From positions 399,588 through 463,587 of the forward strand of contig PLDC01000025.1 in the NCBI GenBank assembly GCA_003134995.1: a stretch of 64,000 nucleotides of DNA, read 5' to 3'. Origin of the DNA: Acidobacteriaceae bacterium (GTDB lineage Bacteria; Acidobacteriota; Terriglobia; Terriglobales; Acidobacteriaceae). Below the pieces are notes generated by a model. It did no database searches. It was given only the letters and a program-made list of their open reading frames with translations, and had not been told where the DNA came from. This document shows positions 9,426 through 18,830 of the stretch, in pieces; within the stretch, counting starts at the first letter, position 1, and each line of letters starts with the position of its first letter. The position numbers and the translations under genes are program-made.

Positions 9426-10466
9426 ATGATGCGCAGACTCACCCTATGCGCCATTCTCACTCTGGCCCTTACCGCCTGCAACCGCTCCGAACAACCGAAG
9501 CCGCCCCAGGCCGGGCTGAACGGCGCTGGCGCAACATTTCCCAATCCCATGTACTCGAAGTGGTTCAGCGAATATCACAAGCTGCACCCGGATATCGAAA
9601 TCAATTACCAGTCCATCGGCAGCGGCGGAGGCATTCGCCAGGTGACGGAAGCAACGGTGGATTTCGGCGCGAGTGACATGCCCATGACCGACGCACAACT
9701 CGCTGAAGCTCAAACTAAGCTGAACACAAAAGTGCTCAACATCCCCACCGTGCTCGGTGCAGTTGTGCCCGCTTATAACGTCCCAGGCGTCACCGAAGAG
9801 ATAAAGTTCACCCCCGATGCGCTGGCCGGAATTTATCTGGGAAAAATTACGAAGTGGAATGACAAAGCGATCACCAGCGCAAATCCCGGCATCAAGTTTC
9901 CCGACAAACCCATTATCGTGGTTCACCGTTCCGAGGGCAGTGGAACCACCTTCATCTGGACCGACTATCTCTCCAAGGTCAGCGCGGACTGGAAGAGCCA
10001 GGTCGGCAGCGGCACAGCCGTCAAGTGGCCGGTCGGGCTCGGCGGAAAGGGCAACGAACAAGTCGCCGGAACGGTTCGCCAGGAAGAGGGAGCCATCGGA
10101 TACATCGAACTCATTTACGCGCTGCAGAATAACATTACATTCGGAAGTGTTCGCAACGCCGATGGAAATTTTCTGAAAGCATCGCTCGAGGGCGTAACCG
10201 CAGCCGCCGCCTCCGTGCCAGATCTTCCGCCAGATTTCCGCGTTTCTATTACCAACGCCCCGGGCAAAGACGCATATCCGATTTCCAGCTTCACTTACCT
10301 GCTGATTCCGGAGCAGTCGAAAGATCCGGCCAAAGGCAAAATCCTCGCGGATTTCCTAAACTGGATGGTCACCGATGGGCAAAAGATGACGAATGCGCTG
10401 AGCTATTCGCCGCTGCCAGACGCTGTCGTACAAAAGGTTAAGGAAACCATTAAGCAAGTGAAGTAA
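9426..10466 (+). CDS. pstS: Phosphate ABC transporter substrate-binding lipoprotein PstS
   Basis: PstS binds inorganic phosphate outside the cytoplasmic membrane and delivers it to PstC/PstA. The 346-residue protein starts with a lipoprotein signal whose lipobox is LTAC (Cys18), so it is probably membrane-anchored. The mature part has the PstS phosphate-site sequences LNGAGATFPNPMYSKW, SIGSGGGI, DFGASDMPM and HRSEGSGTTF. The ATG at 9426 is preferred to an upstream GTG at 9381 because AGGAG sits 10 bases before it and because the lipoprotein signal then begins the protein. It is separated from pstCAB by the polyphosphate genes, and a Pho-box-like repeat lies upstream. Confidence 0.95.
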   Translation: MMRRLTLCAILTLALTACNRSEQPKPPQAGLNGAGATFPNPMYSKWFSEYHKLHPDIEINYQSIGSGGGIRQVTEATVDFGASDMPMTDAQLAEAQTKLNTKVLNIPTVLGAVVPAYNVPGVTEEIKFTPDALAGIYLGKITKWNDKAITSANPGIKFPDKPIIVVHRSEGSGTTFIWTDYLSKVSADWKSQVGSGTAVKWPVGLGGKGNEQVAGTVRQEEGAIGYIELIYALQNNITFGSVRNADGNFLKASLEGVTAAAASVPDLPPDFRVSITNAPGKDAYPISSFTYLLIPEQSKDPAKGKILADFLNWMVTDGQKMTNALSYSPLPDAVVQKVKETIKQVK

Positions 10467-10476
10467 GTGAATGAAA

Positions 10477-10567
10477 ACAGTGGTCAATGATTAGTGGCCA
10501 GTGATCGGTGAAACTCTTCGGCGTCAGGTTTTTGCTGACCACTGACCACTGCATCACTAACCACTGC
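10477..10567. repeat. Degenerate inverted repeat built of CAGTGGTCA-type units
   Basis: The pstS-ppk spacer holds several copies of a short unit: CAGTGGTCA and AGTGGCCAGTG on the left, and TGACCACTGACCACTG and ACCACTG on the right. The two halves are roughly inverse-complementary and could form a long imperfect hairpin. There is no T-tract, so a simple terminator is unlikely. Such units look like decayed dispersed repeats. Between this repeat and ppk only a TATAAT-like hexamer (10582-10587) stands out. Confidence 0.5.
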
Positions 10568-10693
10568 TCCTCCAGATGTTTTATAATTGCAATCGGCAGT
10601 TATTTTGGCGGCCGCTTTCGTACCCCGAACAGCATCCCCCTTCGGCAGCATTAAAACTGAGATTGCAGCAACAAACGAGTAAGACCCTCGCAG

Positions 10694-12850
10694 ATGGCTC
10701 GCATTTCGCTGGAAAATCCTGAGTACTATCTCAACCGTGACACCTCTTGGCTCGCGTTCAACGGTCGTGTGCTCGAGGAAGCCGCGGATGAAGGCAACCC
10801 GCTTCTGGAGCGGCTGAAGTTCCTCGCGATTTCCGCCAGCAATCTGGATGAGTTCTTCGAGATTCGCGTAGCCGCCATGATGCAGCAGATCGAAGACGGC
10901 TACAACGAAGCTGGTCCCGATGGATTGACGTTAAGCGAGAAGCGCGACATCCTAGCTCGTCTCACGCACAAGTTCGTCGACCAGCAATATGAGTCCTGGA
11001 ATGCCCTGCACCCGGCTCTAGCCGAGCAAGGCGTCCGTATCCTCGGCTTGCATCAGTTGGACGCCGACGCCCGCCGCTTCGTCGATGAGTATTGCGAAAA
11101 AGAGTTGGATCCCCTGCTCACCCCGGTAACGGTCGATCCCACTCATCCCTTTCCGCGGGTAATCAACAAGGCGCTCTGTCTCGGATTTCTTTTGCGCCGT
11201 CGTCGCCGCTCCGCGCTCACGTATACCGGAGTGGTTTCGGTGCCCCGTGCATTGCCGCGCCTCGTGCGGCTGCCCTCTGACTCTACGACCGACTTCATCT
11301 TTCTCGCCGACCTGGTCGCCCACCACGCCCAGAACATGTATCACGGCTACGACATCGTTTCCTCAGCTCCATTCCGCGTTACCCGCAACAGCAATCTGTA
11401 TCTGCAGGAAGAAGAAGCGCGCAATCTTCTCGAATCTGTGCGTACGGAGTTGCACAACCGCCGCAAAGGCGATGCGGTTCGCATGGAAATTGAGGCCGAT
11501 GCCGATCCCGAAATTATCGACCGCCTGCGCACCGTGTTCGAACTCGATCCGTGGCAGGTTTTTCCAGTAAACGGCCCGGTCAATTTGTCGCGCCTGTTTA
11601 ATGTTTACGAGCAAACGCCGCGCCCCGATCTCAAATATCGCCCCTTCGCTCCGCGCGAATTGCGCCTCACCGCCAAGTCGCAGAACCTTTTTGAGGAACT
11701 TCGCCGGCACGACGTGTTACTGCACCATCCCTTCGATTCCTACGACGCGGTAACGTCGTTCATCGAGTCGGCGGCGGAGGATGAGCACGTCCTCTCGATC
11801 AAGCAGACCCTCTACCGCACCAGCGAGCATTCTTCGATTGTTCCTTCGCTCATGGATGCGGCCTCGCGCAAAGAAGTCACGGCGGTCGTCGAGTTGAAAG
11901 CGCGTTTCGACGAAGCCTCGAATATCCGCTGGGCGCGCGACATGGAAGATGCCGGCGTACAAGTGTTTCACGGACTCGTCGGCCTGAAGACGCATTGCAA
12001 GCTTTCGCTCCTGGTGCGTCGCGATCCCGATGGCGTCCGCAGCTACGCTCACATCGGAACCGGAAACTACAATGCCACGACGGCGCGCATCTATACCGAC
12101 CTCAGCCTGTTCACGGCGAATCCCGAGGTCACTCGCGCGGTGCATGACGTCTTCAGTTTCCTCACTGCCTATGCCGAGAACCCAAGCTACAGCCCATTGC
12201 TGGTAGCCCCGCTCGATCTCGCGGAGAAAGTCATCGCCCTGATCGACCGCGAGGCCGACCACGCGCGCCAGGGCCGCCCCGGCCGCATCATCGCGAAGAT
12301 GAACGCCCTGCTCGACAAGAACATGATTCAGGCCTTGTATCGAGCGTCTCAAGCCGGAGTGGAGATCGACCTCATCGTGCGCGGTATTTGCGCCCTTCGT
12401 CCGGGAGTTCGCGGTCTCAGCGACCGCATCCGCGTGCGCAGCATCGTAGGCCGTTTCCTCGAGCATAGCCGCATCTACTACTTCGGCAACGGAGACGACG
12501 AAGAAATCTACATCGGCAGCGCCGACCTGATGCCGCGCAATCTCTACGAGCGCGTCGAAGTTCTTGTGCCGCTGCGCGACGAATTCCTGCGCGAGCGCGT
12601 TCATCGCGAAATTCTCGACGCCTACCTCGCCGATAACCGCAAGGCCCGCATCCTTCTGCGCGATGCCACCTACATCCGCGCCTGGCAGCCCATGCACGGC
12701 AAACGTAATCGCAAACCGCCCACAGGCGCAGCCGCATTCAGCGCGCAGGATTATCTGATCAGCGTAGCCGAAGGCAAACAGCCTGCAGGTTTTGTTCTGC
12801 CTCAAATCCACGCAGGAAAGCGCAAAGCTCCCGCCGGAAGAGTACGATAA
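10694..12850 (+). CDS. ppk: Polyphosphate kinase 1
   Basis: Ppk1 reversibly polymerises the gamma phosphate of ATP into polyphosphate. The 718-residue length and domain order (N, H, C1, C2) match the family: NRDTSWLAFNGRVLEEA at the N-terminus, and the phospholipase D-like C1/C2 catalytic domains at the end. The autophosphorylated His is His453 in YAHIGTGNYN, and the second essential His is His591 in FLEHSRIYYFGNG. It is followed after 6 bp by sixA on the same strand, suggesting an operon. Its neighbours (pst genes, ppx, CHAD) fit a polyphosphate locus. Confidence 0.97.
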   Translation: MARISLENPEYYLNRDTSWLAFNGRVLEEAADEGNPLLERLKFLAISASNLDEFFEIRVAAMMQQIEDGYNEAGPDGLTLSEKRDILARLTHKFVDQQYESWNALHPALAEQGVRILGLHQLDADARRFVDEYCEKELDPLLTPVTVDPTHPFPRVINKALCLGFLLRRRRRSALTYTGVVSVPRALPRLVRLPSDSTTDFIFLADLVAHHAQNMYHGYDIVSSAPFRVTRNSNLYLQEEEARNLLESVRTELHNRRKGDAVRMEIEADADPEIIDRLRTVFELDPWQVFPVNGPVNLSRLFNVYEQTPRPDLKYRPFAPRELRLTAKSQNLFEELRRHDVLLHHPFDSYDAVTSFIESAAEDEHVLSIKQTLYRTSEHSSIVPSLMDAASRKEVTAVVELKARFDEASNIRWARDMEDAGVQVFHGLVGLKTHCKLSLLVRRDPDGVRSYAHIGTGNYNATTARIYTDLSLFTANPEVTRAVHDVFSFLTAYAENPSYSPLLVAPLDLAEKVIALIDREADHARQGRPGRIIAKMNALLDKNMIQALYRASQAGVEIDLIVRGICALRPGVRGLSDRIRVRSIVGRFLEHSRIYYFGNGDDEEIYIGSADLMPRNLYERVEVLVPLRDEFLRERVHREILDAYLADNRKARILLRDATYIRAWQPMHGKRNRKPPTGAAAFSAQDYLISVAEGKQPAGFVLPQIHAGKRKAPAGRVR

Positions 12851-12856
12851 GCTCCG

Positions 12857-13387
12857 ATGATCATTTATTTTCTGCGTCACGCCAGCGCCGGCGAATCGCT
12901 CGTCAATCCGAAGAAGGACGAGAAGCGCGCTCTCGACAACGAAGGCATTGAGCAGTGCGGATACGTCGGCCGCGCCCTGGCCGCGATCGAAGCGCAAGTG
13001 GACTGCATTGTTTCCAGTCCGCTGAAGCGCGCCACGCAGACCGCATCGCTGGTGGGCAACGAAATGGGTTACGAAGGCAAGCTGCAGATCGAGACTGCGC
13101 TGCGTCCCGGAGCCACCTTCGCCGACTTCCGCCGCCTGCTCGAAAAATACGCGAAGCAGGATTCGATCATGGTCGTCGGACACAACCCCAACTTAAGCCA
13201 GTTCCTGGGCACGGTGATCAGCGAATCCGGTTGTGAAGCTTCGATCGACCTGAAAAAAGGCGCCGTCGCCCGCGTCGATATGCGCCGCAGTTCGGGCACA
13301 CTGCTGTGGTGCCTCACCCCAAAAGCGCTGCGCACTCTCTACACCGCCGCGGTGGAAAGTTCCCGTCCGAACACTTCGCGGAAATAA
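12857..13387 (+). CDS. sixA: SixA-like phosphohistidine phosphatase
   Basis: This 176-residue histidine phosphatase superfamily protein has the catalytic LRHASAGE motif at residues about 5-12 and VGHNPNLSQF later, carrying the second catalytic His. SixA removes phosphate from phosphohistidine in phosphorelay proteins. Position directly after ppk is common, and a role in phosphate signalling or turnover of phosphohistidine is possible. The last 49 bp overlap the convergent ppx gene. The symbol is given by family; substrate specificity is unproven. Confidence 0.85.
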   Translation: MIIYFLRHASAGESLVNPKKDEKRALDNEGIEQCGYVGRALAAIEAQVDCIVSSPLKRATQTASLVGNEMGYEGKLQIETALRPGATFADFRRLLEKYAKQDSIMVVGHNPNLSQFLGTVISESGCEASIDLKKGAVARVDMRRSSGTLLWCLTPKALRTLYTAAVESSRPNTSRK

Positions 13388-14868
13388 GCGCAGTCCTTTT
13401 CAATCGCCCAAAGTTCCAGGTCAACTCCCATGCGCCGGCGCGGCACCAGCGTCAGCCGGATAGAAGCGCCGCTCATGCTGACGCGCACCTTCTGCACCGC
13501 GCGGCTTCGGCCCAGGTTCAGGGCGCGAGCCAGCCGCAGAAGCAGAATCGCTTTCTGCACGCTCGGTCGGTCCGCCGGGTCAAGAGCTTTCATGGGGGCT
13601 TCTTCCGTAGAAGGCCGCGACTTCCCAAGATAGCGCGCAATAGCCGCGATAATCCGCCGCTGCTGCGGTGTGTAACCGAGAATCTCTGAGTTCGCGATGA
13701 TGTAGTAAGTGTGCCGGTGATGGGCGTTGCGATTGACATAGTCTCCCACCTCGTAAAGCATCGCAGCCGCCGAGAGCCACTCGCGAAATTCCGGAGCCAG
13801 TCCGTGCACCGAACGTAGCGCCGAAAATAAAAACATCGCGGACTCGCGCACATCGAGCGCATGCCCCATGTCGACGTGATAGTGATCCACGGCCCGGGTA
13901 ATCGATTCCCAACGTTCCGATTCAATCTGTTTTCCCGACCGCGTGCTGCGGTCGTGTTCCGCCGCCATCTGTGCCAGCAAGCCGTCGCGCAAACCGAGCG
14001 ATGAGTAACGAAAGCCCTTCAAGTGGCAGCGCTCGAGCAGTTCGTGGTAAACGATCGCGCCGGCAACAATAATTTCCGCCCGTCGCGGCCCGATGCCCTG
14101 CATCTGCCGCCGTTCGCCGACTGGCAGGCGTGCCAGCTGCTTCGCCAGCCGCGTCAACTCCGCGCGCGACACCACCAGCCGCTGCCGGCTCCCGTTTTTC
14201 CGCAGATGGCTGGCGGCAGCCGCCAGCGCTGCAGCGGTCCCAGAGGTCGCAATCACATTCTTGACTTTTGCCGTCACCACACGCGGAGCAATGCGGTTCA
14301 CTTCGCGCGCCACAAAACCTTGCAACCGTTTCAGTTCGCCTTTCCGCGGCGGATCATGGCTAAGAAATTCATCCGTAAGACGAACCGCGCCCAGCGGCAA
14401 ACTCACCATGTCGCGAATATGCCCGCGCCCGGAAACCGTCAGCTCGCAGCTTCCTCCTCCCAGGTCCATCATCAATGTGGGCGCGCTGCTTATCCGGAGA
14501 TTCGAGATCAGTCCCAGATGAATCAGCCGCGCTTCTTCCAGTCCGGAAATAATCTCGACTTTCCATCCGGTCGCCGAGCGCACCCACTCCAGAAAAGCCT
14601 GAGAATTGCGCGCGTCGCGGAGAGCGCTCGTCGCAACCACTCGCACTGGGTCCGTGACCACCTGCTGCGTAGCGCGGTGAAAGCGCCGCAACACCTTCAC
14701 AGTATCGGCCATCGATTCCGGAGTGAGAAAGCCCGAACGAAACACGCCCTCGCCCAGGCGCGTAACCTCGCGATCTTCATGAATGGAGCGAAGCCGGCCA
14801 CGCGTAAGCCGCGCGATCTTCAGCCGGACAGAATTGGATCCGATATCAACCGCGGCAAAGGTCGGCAT
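13339..14868 (-). CDS. ppx: Exopolyphosphatase / GppA-type phosphatase
   Basis: The protein has 509 residues. It begins with the ASKHA phosphate-1 motif (FAAVDIGSNSVRLKIA), and the second phosphate motif is LMMDLGGGSCEL, as in Ppx/GppA enzymes, which remove terminal phosphate from polyphosphate or convert pppGpp to ppGpp. The C-terminal half carries an HD-like helical region (VDHYHVDMGHALDV and AAMLYEVGDYVNRNAHHRHTYYII), as in longer Ppx proteins. It is convergent with sixA and overlaps it by 49 bp. Its position between ppk and CHAD points to polyphosphate breakdown rather than pppGpp, but sequence alone does not settle this. Confidence 0.9.
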   Translation of the reverse strand: MPTFAAVDIGSNSVRLKIARLTRGRLRSIHEDREVTRLGEGVFRSGFLTPESMADTVKVLRRFHRATQQVVTDPVRVVATSALRDARNSQAFLEWVRSATGWKVEIISGLEEARLIHLGLISNLRISSAPTLMMDLGGGSCELTVSGRGHIRDMVSLPLGAVRLTDEFLSHDPPRKGELKRLQGFVAREVNRIAPRVVTAKVKNVIATSGTAAALAAAASHLRKNGSRQRLVVSRAELTRLAKQLARLPVGERRQMQGIGPRRAEIIVAGAIVYHELLERCHLKGFRYSSLGLRDGLLAQMAAEHDRSTRSGKQIESERWESITRAVDHYHVDMGHALDVRESAMFLFSALRSVHGLAPEFREWLSAAAMLYEVGDYVNRNAHHRHTYYIIANSEILGYTPQQRRIIAAIARYLGKSRPSTEEAPMKALDPADRPSVQKAILLLRLARALNLGRSRAVQKVRVSMSGASIRLTLVPRRRMGVDLELWAIEKDCAYFREVFGRELSTAAV

Positions 14869-14917
14869 GAGGCAAGGCCAACAGTTTACATGCCGAGAGT
14901 CGCAAGGTCATCACCCT

Positions 14918-15032
14918 TCGCGTTCTCCGCGGAAGTTCTCAGCGGTCTCCGCGATTTAAGGTTCTAAGGAAACTTGCCAACGCAAAATCTGAAATCGCGG
15001 AGAAAGACCGCGGAGAAAAGAGGCTGAGAAAG
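14918..15032. repeat. TCCGCG-rich dispersed repeat, inverted pair
   Basis: The ppx-CHAD spacer holds TTCTCCGCGGAAGTTCTC, then AGCGGTCTCCGCGATTT at 14941-14957, and its near inverse complement AAATCGCGGAGAAAGACCG at 14992-15010. The arms pair except for a 3-nt bulge. Related TCCGCG-type strings occur at 30060-30115, 34545-34570 and 50165-50215, always between genes, so this is a dispersed family. Confidence 0.55.
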
Positions 15033-15045
15033 ATTGGATCAGGTT

Positions 15046-15891
15046 TTACGCAGCAGCGGAAGGCCGCTTCGTTGACCCAACTGCACGAGTCACGCTTTGA
15101 GCCGCGGCCGTCGGCTTGGCGCCGCTGCGCGCTCCACGCATTTGCGACAACACCGCAACCGCGTGCCGAAATTTCGCTCCGGTTACGTTATGCAATTCCG
15201 CCACGAGAGACGACTCGCGCACCTCGCCGAGATGTTCGCTAGCCGTCTGGGTCAGCGTGAGCCAGTCATACCAGTCACCGACCGCGTCCTGCAATAGCTT
15301 TAGTCCGGCGATGAACTGCTCAGCTTCCGCGGAGGGCTCCGCGAACTCAGCCGCGTATCGCGCCCTCTTGGTCAGGGTGCGATATTGATGCAACAGGGGC
15401 TCGGTAATCGCTGCGTCGCCGCGGTTAATCCTATCCAGCATTCCTGTTGCGACAGCCAGAGGGTCCAGGCTCGTTTCGGGATTAAAATTCTTGCTGGCGC
15501 GTTTCAGCCGCTTGCGAATCTCTCTGACAACATCCTCCGCAACTGCTTTCCTCAGCTTCTTTTCCTGTCGCTCGCGAAGTTCGATGAGAAGGTTCACCAG
15601 GTGCGTTTTCCGCCGCGGCTCGCGCGGTAACTTCAACGCGCGTAAAGCTGCCAACTGCACGTCCAGATCGCGCACCCTCCCGGCGCGCTTGCGAATTTTT
15701 CCCAACATCTTCAGCAGCTTTTTCTGGCTGCGCTCTAACTTGGGAGAAAGTTCACCCAGCAATATCTGCAACCGACGCGTGCCCGTGCGGAAGCGGTGAA
15801 CATTCTCTGCCTGCGGTTTCGAGGAAAGCTTGACCAAGTCCTGCTCAAGCTTCTGAAACACAATGCGGCTGCGCTTGGGCGCGATCAGCAT
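15046..15891 (-). CDS. CHAD domain protein (polyphosphate-binding type)
   Basis: CHAD domains are all-helical, strongly basic, and bind polyphosphate. This 281-residue protein is rich in Lys and Arg, with the repeated helical motifs VHRFRTGTRRLQILLGEL and LLHQYRTLTKRARYAAEF, whose conserved His and Arg are typical of CHAD. The start is set at the ATG at 15891 (MLIAPKRSR), just before the domain; an ATG at 15978 would add 29 residues without family support and would overlap the Pho-box-like repeat. The location between ppx and pstC fits polyphosphate binding. It is divergent from pstC. Confidence 0.85.
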   Translation of the reverse strand: MLIAPKRSRIVFQKLEQDLVKLSSKPQAENVHRFRTGTRRLQILLGELSPKLERSQKKLLKMLGKIRKRAGRVRDLDVQLAALRALKLPREPRRKTHLVNLLIELRERQEKKLRKAVAEDVVREIRKRLKRASKNFNPETSLDPLAVATGMLDRINRGDAAITEPLLHQYRTLTKRARYAAEFAEPSAEAEQFIAGLKLLQDAVGDWYDWLTLTQTASEHLGEVRESSLVAELHNVTGAKFRHAVAVLSQMRGARSGAKPTAAAQSVTRAVGSTKRPSAAA

Positions 15892-15971
15892 AAGGAAAAA
15901 AGGACAATCGAACCGGGGACATGAAAATACAGCCTTACCCCGGAAAAGGCAATCCAAAAACCTGTGCCATT

Positions 15972-15999
15972 TTAACACCCTGTTAACAGGATTCTGTTA
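15972..15999. promoter_or_regulatory. Putative Pho box between CHAD gene and pstC
   Basis: TTAACA occurs at 15972-15977 and 15983-15988, 11 bp apart; on the minus strand this reads TGTTAA twice with the same period. A further CTGTTA pair lies at 15980-15985 and 15994-15999, and CTGTTAACAG itself is a palindrome. The site is 13-40 bp before the pstC start. The repeat is seen; PhoB control of pstC, the CHAD gene or both is inferred. Confidence 0.5.
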
Positions 16000-16011
16000 G
16001 GGTAGAGCGGA

Positions 16012-17052
16012 ATGGCTATTCCCGCCTTACCTCGGCCCGATATGCCTGCCCCGCAACCTGTTGAAGCGACGAAGGTTAGTGGCCTCCCTCCAACAGGGCG
16101 AGAGGTCGCGCCCTTTCTCCGTGGAACCAGCGGCGAAACCGGCGACCGCATCTTCAAATCCGCCATGCTGGTTTGCGGTCTGGCCGTACTGGCGATCCTG
16201 GTACTGATTGTCTACGAATTGATGTTGCGCTCCGGACCCTCCTGGCATGCTTTTGGATTTAAGTTCTTTGCCGGCCACGATTGGGATCCGGTGAACGAGC
16301 ATTTCGGCGCGCTGCCGTTCATATACGGAACCCTGGTGTCTTCGTTTCTCGCGCTGCTTATTGCGGTGCCGTTGTCGATCGGCGTAGCCGTGTTCACCAC
16401 GGAGATGTGCCCCGCGGCATTGCGAGGGCCGCTTTCGTTTTTCGTGGAATTGCTGGCCGCGATTCCCAGCGTGGTCTACGGACTCTGGGCAATCTTCGTG
16501 CTCATCCCGCTCCTCAGCCACTACGTTCAGCCGTTCTTATCCAAAACGTTTGGCTGGACGGGCCTGTTCGTAGGTCCGCCCTACGGCATCAGTATGCTGG
16601 CGGCGGGAATCATCCTGTCGATCATGATCATTCCCATCATTTCTTCAATCACCCGCGAAGTGTTGATGGTCGTTCCGCAGCATCAGCGTGAGGCCGCGCT
16701 TGCCCTCGGCGCCACCCGCTGGGAAATGATTCGCGTTGGCGTGCTCCGCAATGCTCGCGCCGGCATCATGGGCGGCATCATCCTCGGTCTCGGCCGCGCC
16801 TTGGGTGAGACGATGGCCGTCACCATGGTGATCGGAAATCGTCCCGAGATCGCCAAGTCCTTGTTTGCTCCCGGATACACCATGGCCAGCGTCCTGGCCA
16901 ACGAATTCAGCGAAGCCACCGGAGACGTCTACCTCTCGGCTCTCATCGAGATTGGTCTGGCTCTCTTTCTGGTTACGATTGTGGTCAACGCCCTCGCGCG
17001 TTTGCTGGTCTGGACCGTCACCCGCGGTCAGCCTTCGAGGGCCAATGCCTGA
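16012..17052 (+). CDS. pstC: Phosphate ABC transporter permease PstC
   Basis: This 346-residue inner-membrane permease forms the phosphate channel with PstA. After an N-terminal cytoplasmic stretch of about 45 residues come six to seven TM helices. The family features are visible: PFIYGTLVSSFLALLIAVPLSIG, EMCPAALRGPLSFFVELLAAIPSVVYG, and the EAA loop REAALALGATRWEMIRVGVL that contacts PstB. The stop overlaps the pstA start by 8 bases, indicating translational coupling in a pstC-pstA-pstB-phoU operon. A Pho-box-like repeat lies just upstream. Confidence 0.95.
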   Translation: MAIPALPRPDMPAPQPVEATKVSGLPPTGREVAPFLRGTSGETGDRIFKSAMLVCGLAVLAILVLIVYELMLRSGPSWHAFGFKFFAGHDWDPVNEHFGALPFIYGTLVSSFLALLIAVPLSIGVAVFTTEMCPAALRGPLSFFVELLAAIPSVVYGLWAIFVLIPLLSHYVQPFLSKTFGWTGLFVGPPYGISMLAAGIILSIMIIPIISSITREVLMVVPQHQREAALALGATRWEMIRVGVLRNARAGIMGGIILGLGRALGETMAVTMVIGNRPEIAKSLFAPGYTMASVLANEFSEATGDVYLSALIEIGLALFLVTIVVNALARLLVWTVTRGQPSRANA

Positions 17053-17935
17053 GACTGCCACCATCAAGTCGTCCGCGACGCATACCGTTCCGAAGATCGC
17101 TTTGCGGCGCAGGATCACCGACCACGTTATGACCGGCGCGGCCGTCCTCACGGTCATTCTGGTTCTGGCCCCCTTAGTCGCAATCTTCGCCTATCTGATC
17201 TACCGCGGCGTGGGCTCCCTGAACTGGGCCTTCCTCACTCAAACTCCAAAACCAGTGGGCGAGGCGGGCGGGGGAATGGCCAATGCCATCGTCGGTTCCG
17301 CGTTCATCCTCGCGCTCGCTAGCATTATCGGAGTTCCCGTAGGCGTAGGCGCTGGCATCTACCTCGCGGAATTCGGACGCAATCGTTTCGGCGATATCAT
17401 TCGCTTCACCGCAGACGTTCTCAACGGCGTGCCTTCCATCGTGATCGGCATCGTGGCCTACGCCATCGTAGTGCTCTCCCAGAAACATTTCTCAGCGTTA
17501 GCCGGCGGCGTTGCGCTGGCCATCATGATGATCCCTACCATCACCCGCACCACGGAAGAGATGCTTCTGCTCGTGCCGCAAGCCTTGCGCGAGGCAGCGT
17601 ATGGGCTGGGCATTCCGCGTTGGCGCACCACTCTTTCCATCACCTTACGCACCGCAACTTCGGGCGTGATTACCGGAATCATGCTGGCGTTCGCCCGCGT
17701 AGCAGGCGAAACCGCTCCCTTGCTCTTCACCGCGTTCGGAAATCAATTCTGGAATCTGAAGGTCACCGAGCCCACGGCCGCGCTACCGCTGCAGATCTAT
17801 ACCTACGCCCTTTCTCCTTACGACGACTGGCATCGGCAGGCGTGGGCCGGAGCCTTCGTTCTCATCGTCCTCATCGTCACCTCGGTCGCGGCCGTGCGCT
17901 TCGCGGTGCGCCGTGGTACTTTCGGAGCGGCATAA
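17045..17935 (+). CDS. pstA: Phosphate ABC transporter permease PstA
   Basis: This is the second channel subunit of the Pst transporter, 296 residues with six TM helices. GAGIYLAEFGRN, LNGVPSIVIGIVAYA and the EAA loop REAAYGLGIPRWRTTLSITL are typical of PstA. The ATG at 17045 overlaps the pstC stop by 8 bases. The reading frame stays open upstream into pstC, but a start there would put hydrophilic sequence unlike the family at the N-terminus, so the coupled start is chosen. pstB follows after 3 bases. Confidence 0.95.
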   Translation: MPETATIKSSATHTVPKIALRRRITDHVMTGAAVLTVILVLAPLVAIFAYLIYRGVGSLNWAFLTQTPKPVGEAGGGMANAIVGSAFILALASIIGVPVGVGAGIYLAEFGRNRFGDIIRFTADVLNGVPSIVIGIVAYAIVVLSQKHFSALAGGVALAIMMIPTITRTTEEMLLLVPQALREAAYGLGIPRWRTTLSITLRTATSGVITGIMLAFARVAGETAPLLFTAFGNQFWNLKVTEPTAALPLQIYTYALSPYDDWHRQAWAGAFVLIVLIVTSVAAVRFAVRRGTFGAA

Positions 17936-17938
17936 TCT

Positions 17939-18697
17939 ATGGGCGTCGGAATCCAGGTCGAAAACCTGAATGCCTGGTACGGGAAAACCCAGGCGTTATA
18001 CGACATTCGCTTGACGGTCGCGGCCAACCACGCCACTGCGCTGATCGGACCTTCGGGCTGCGGCAAGTCCACCTTCATCCGCTGCCTGAACCGCATGCAC
18101 GAAACCATTCCTGAGGCGCGAGTGACTGGCACGGTCCGCATCGGAGATGTCAGCGCCTACAACGGTACTTCGGCCACTCAGCTTCGCCGCCGCGTCGGAA
18201 TGGTATTTCAGAAGGCAAATCCGTTTCCCACCATGTCGATCTACGACAACGTGGCTTCCGGCCTGAAGCTGAATGGTTTTCGCGACCGCCGTAAGCTGGA
18301 TGAAATCGTGCAGCGCTCGCTCGACTCCGCCGCGCTGTGGGACGAAGTGAAGGACCAAATTCACAAAAAGTCGGGCGCCAGCCTTTCCGGCGGCCAGCAG
18401 CAGCGCCTCTGCATCGCTCGCGCCCTGGCAGTCGAGCCTGAAGTTCTGCTCATGGACGAGCCCTGCTCGGCTCTCGACCCCATCTCGACGGGCAAGATTG
18501 AGGAGTTGATCTTTCAGCTCAAAGAGCGGTATACGATAGTGATTGTCACCCACAACATGCAGCAGGCAGCGCGCGTCGCCGAGTTCACCGGATTTTTCCT
18601 GCTGGGCCGCATAATTGAGTTCGACAAAACAGAAAAAATCTTCACCAAGCCGTCCGACAAAAAGACCGAAGACTACATCACCGGCAGATTCGGATAG
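17939..18697 (+). CDS. pstB: Phosphate ABC transporter ATP-binding protein PstB
   Basis: This 252-residue ATPase drives phosphate import through PstC/PstA. Walker A is GPSGCGKST (about residues 38-46), the ABC signature is LSGGQQQR, Walker B is [13 protein letters not shown], and the switch His is in [11 protein letters not shown], all intact. The length is normal for PstB. It follows pstA after 3 bases and precedes phoU, the usual pst operon order. Confidence 0.97.
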   Translation: MGVGIQVENLNAWYGKTQALYDIRLTVAANHATALIGPSGCGKSTFIRCLNRMHETIPEARVTGTVRIGDVSAYNGTSATQLRRRVGMVFQKANPFPTMSIYDNVASGLKLNGFRDRRKLDEIVQRSLDSAALWDEVKDQIHKKSGASLSGGQQQRLCIARALAVEPEVLLMDEPCSALDPISTGKIEELIFQLKERYTIVIVTHNMQQAARVAEFTGFFLLGRIIEFDKTEKIFTKPSDKKTEDYITGRFG

Positions 18698-18728
18698 AGT
18701 TCGCGGCTAAGAAAGACTTGGCTTTTGG

Positions 18729-18752
18729 GTGGAGCAGCGCTTCAGCGCTGCC
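18729..18752 (+). repeat. Diverged copy of the GCGCTTCAGCGC palindromic repeat
   Basis: The pstB-phoU spacer contains GTGGAGCAGCGCTTCAGCGC followed by TGCC, a diverged relative of the 30-nt repeat found exactly twice at 60342-60371 and 61991-62020. The palindromic core can form a hairpin within the operon's transcript, between pstB and phoU. Confidence 0.5.
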
Positions 18753-18830
18753 TTAGAGGATTCTCTTAGAGATGGCTTTAGCCACTGTGGCGACCTCGCA
18801 ATAAGCAAGAGCAGAGAAAGGTTCGAACAA

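Noticed and set aside
11717..13183. A 488-codon open frame on the minus strand across ppk and sixA
   Set aside because: It lies opposite two well-supported genes, has no recognisable motif, and is expected from the codon bias of a GC-rich gene.
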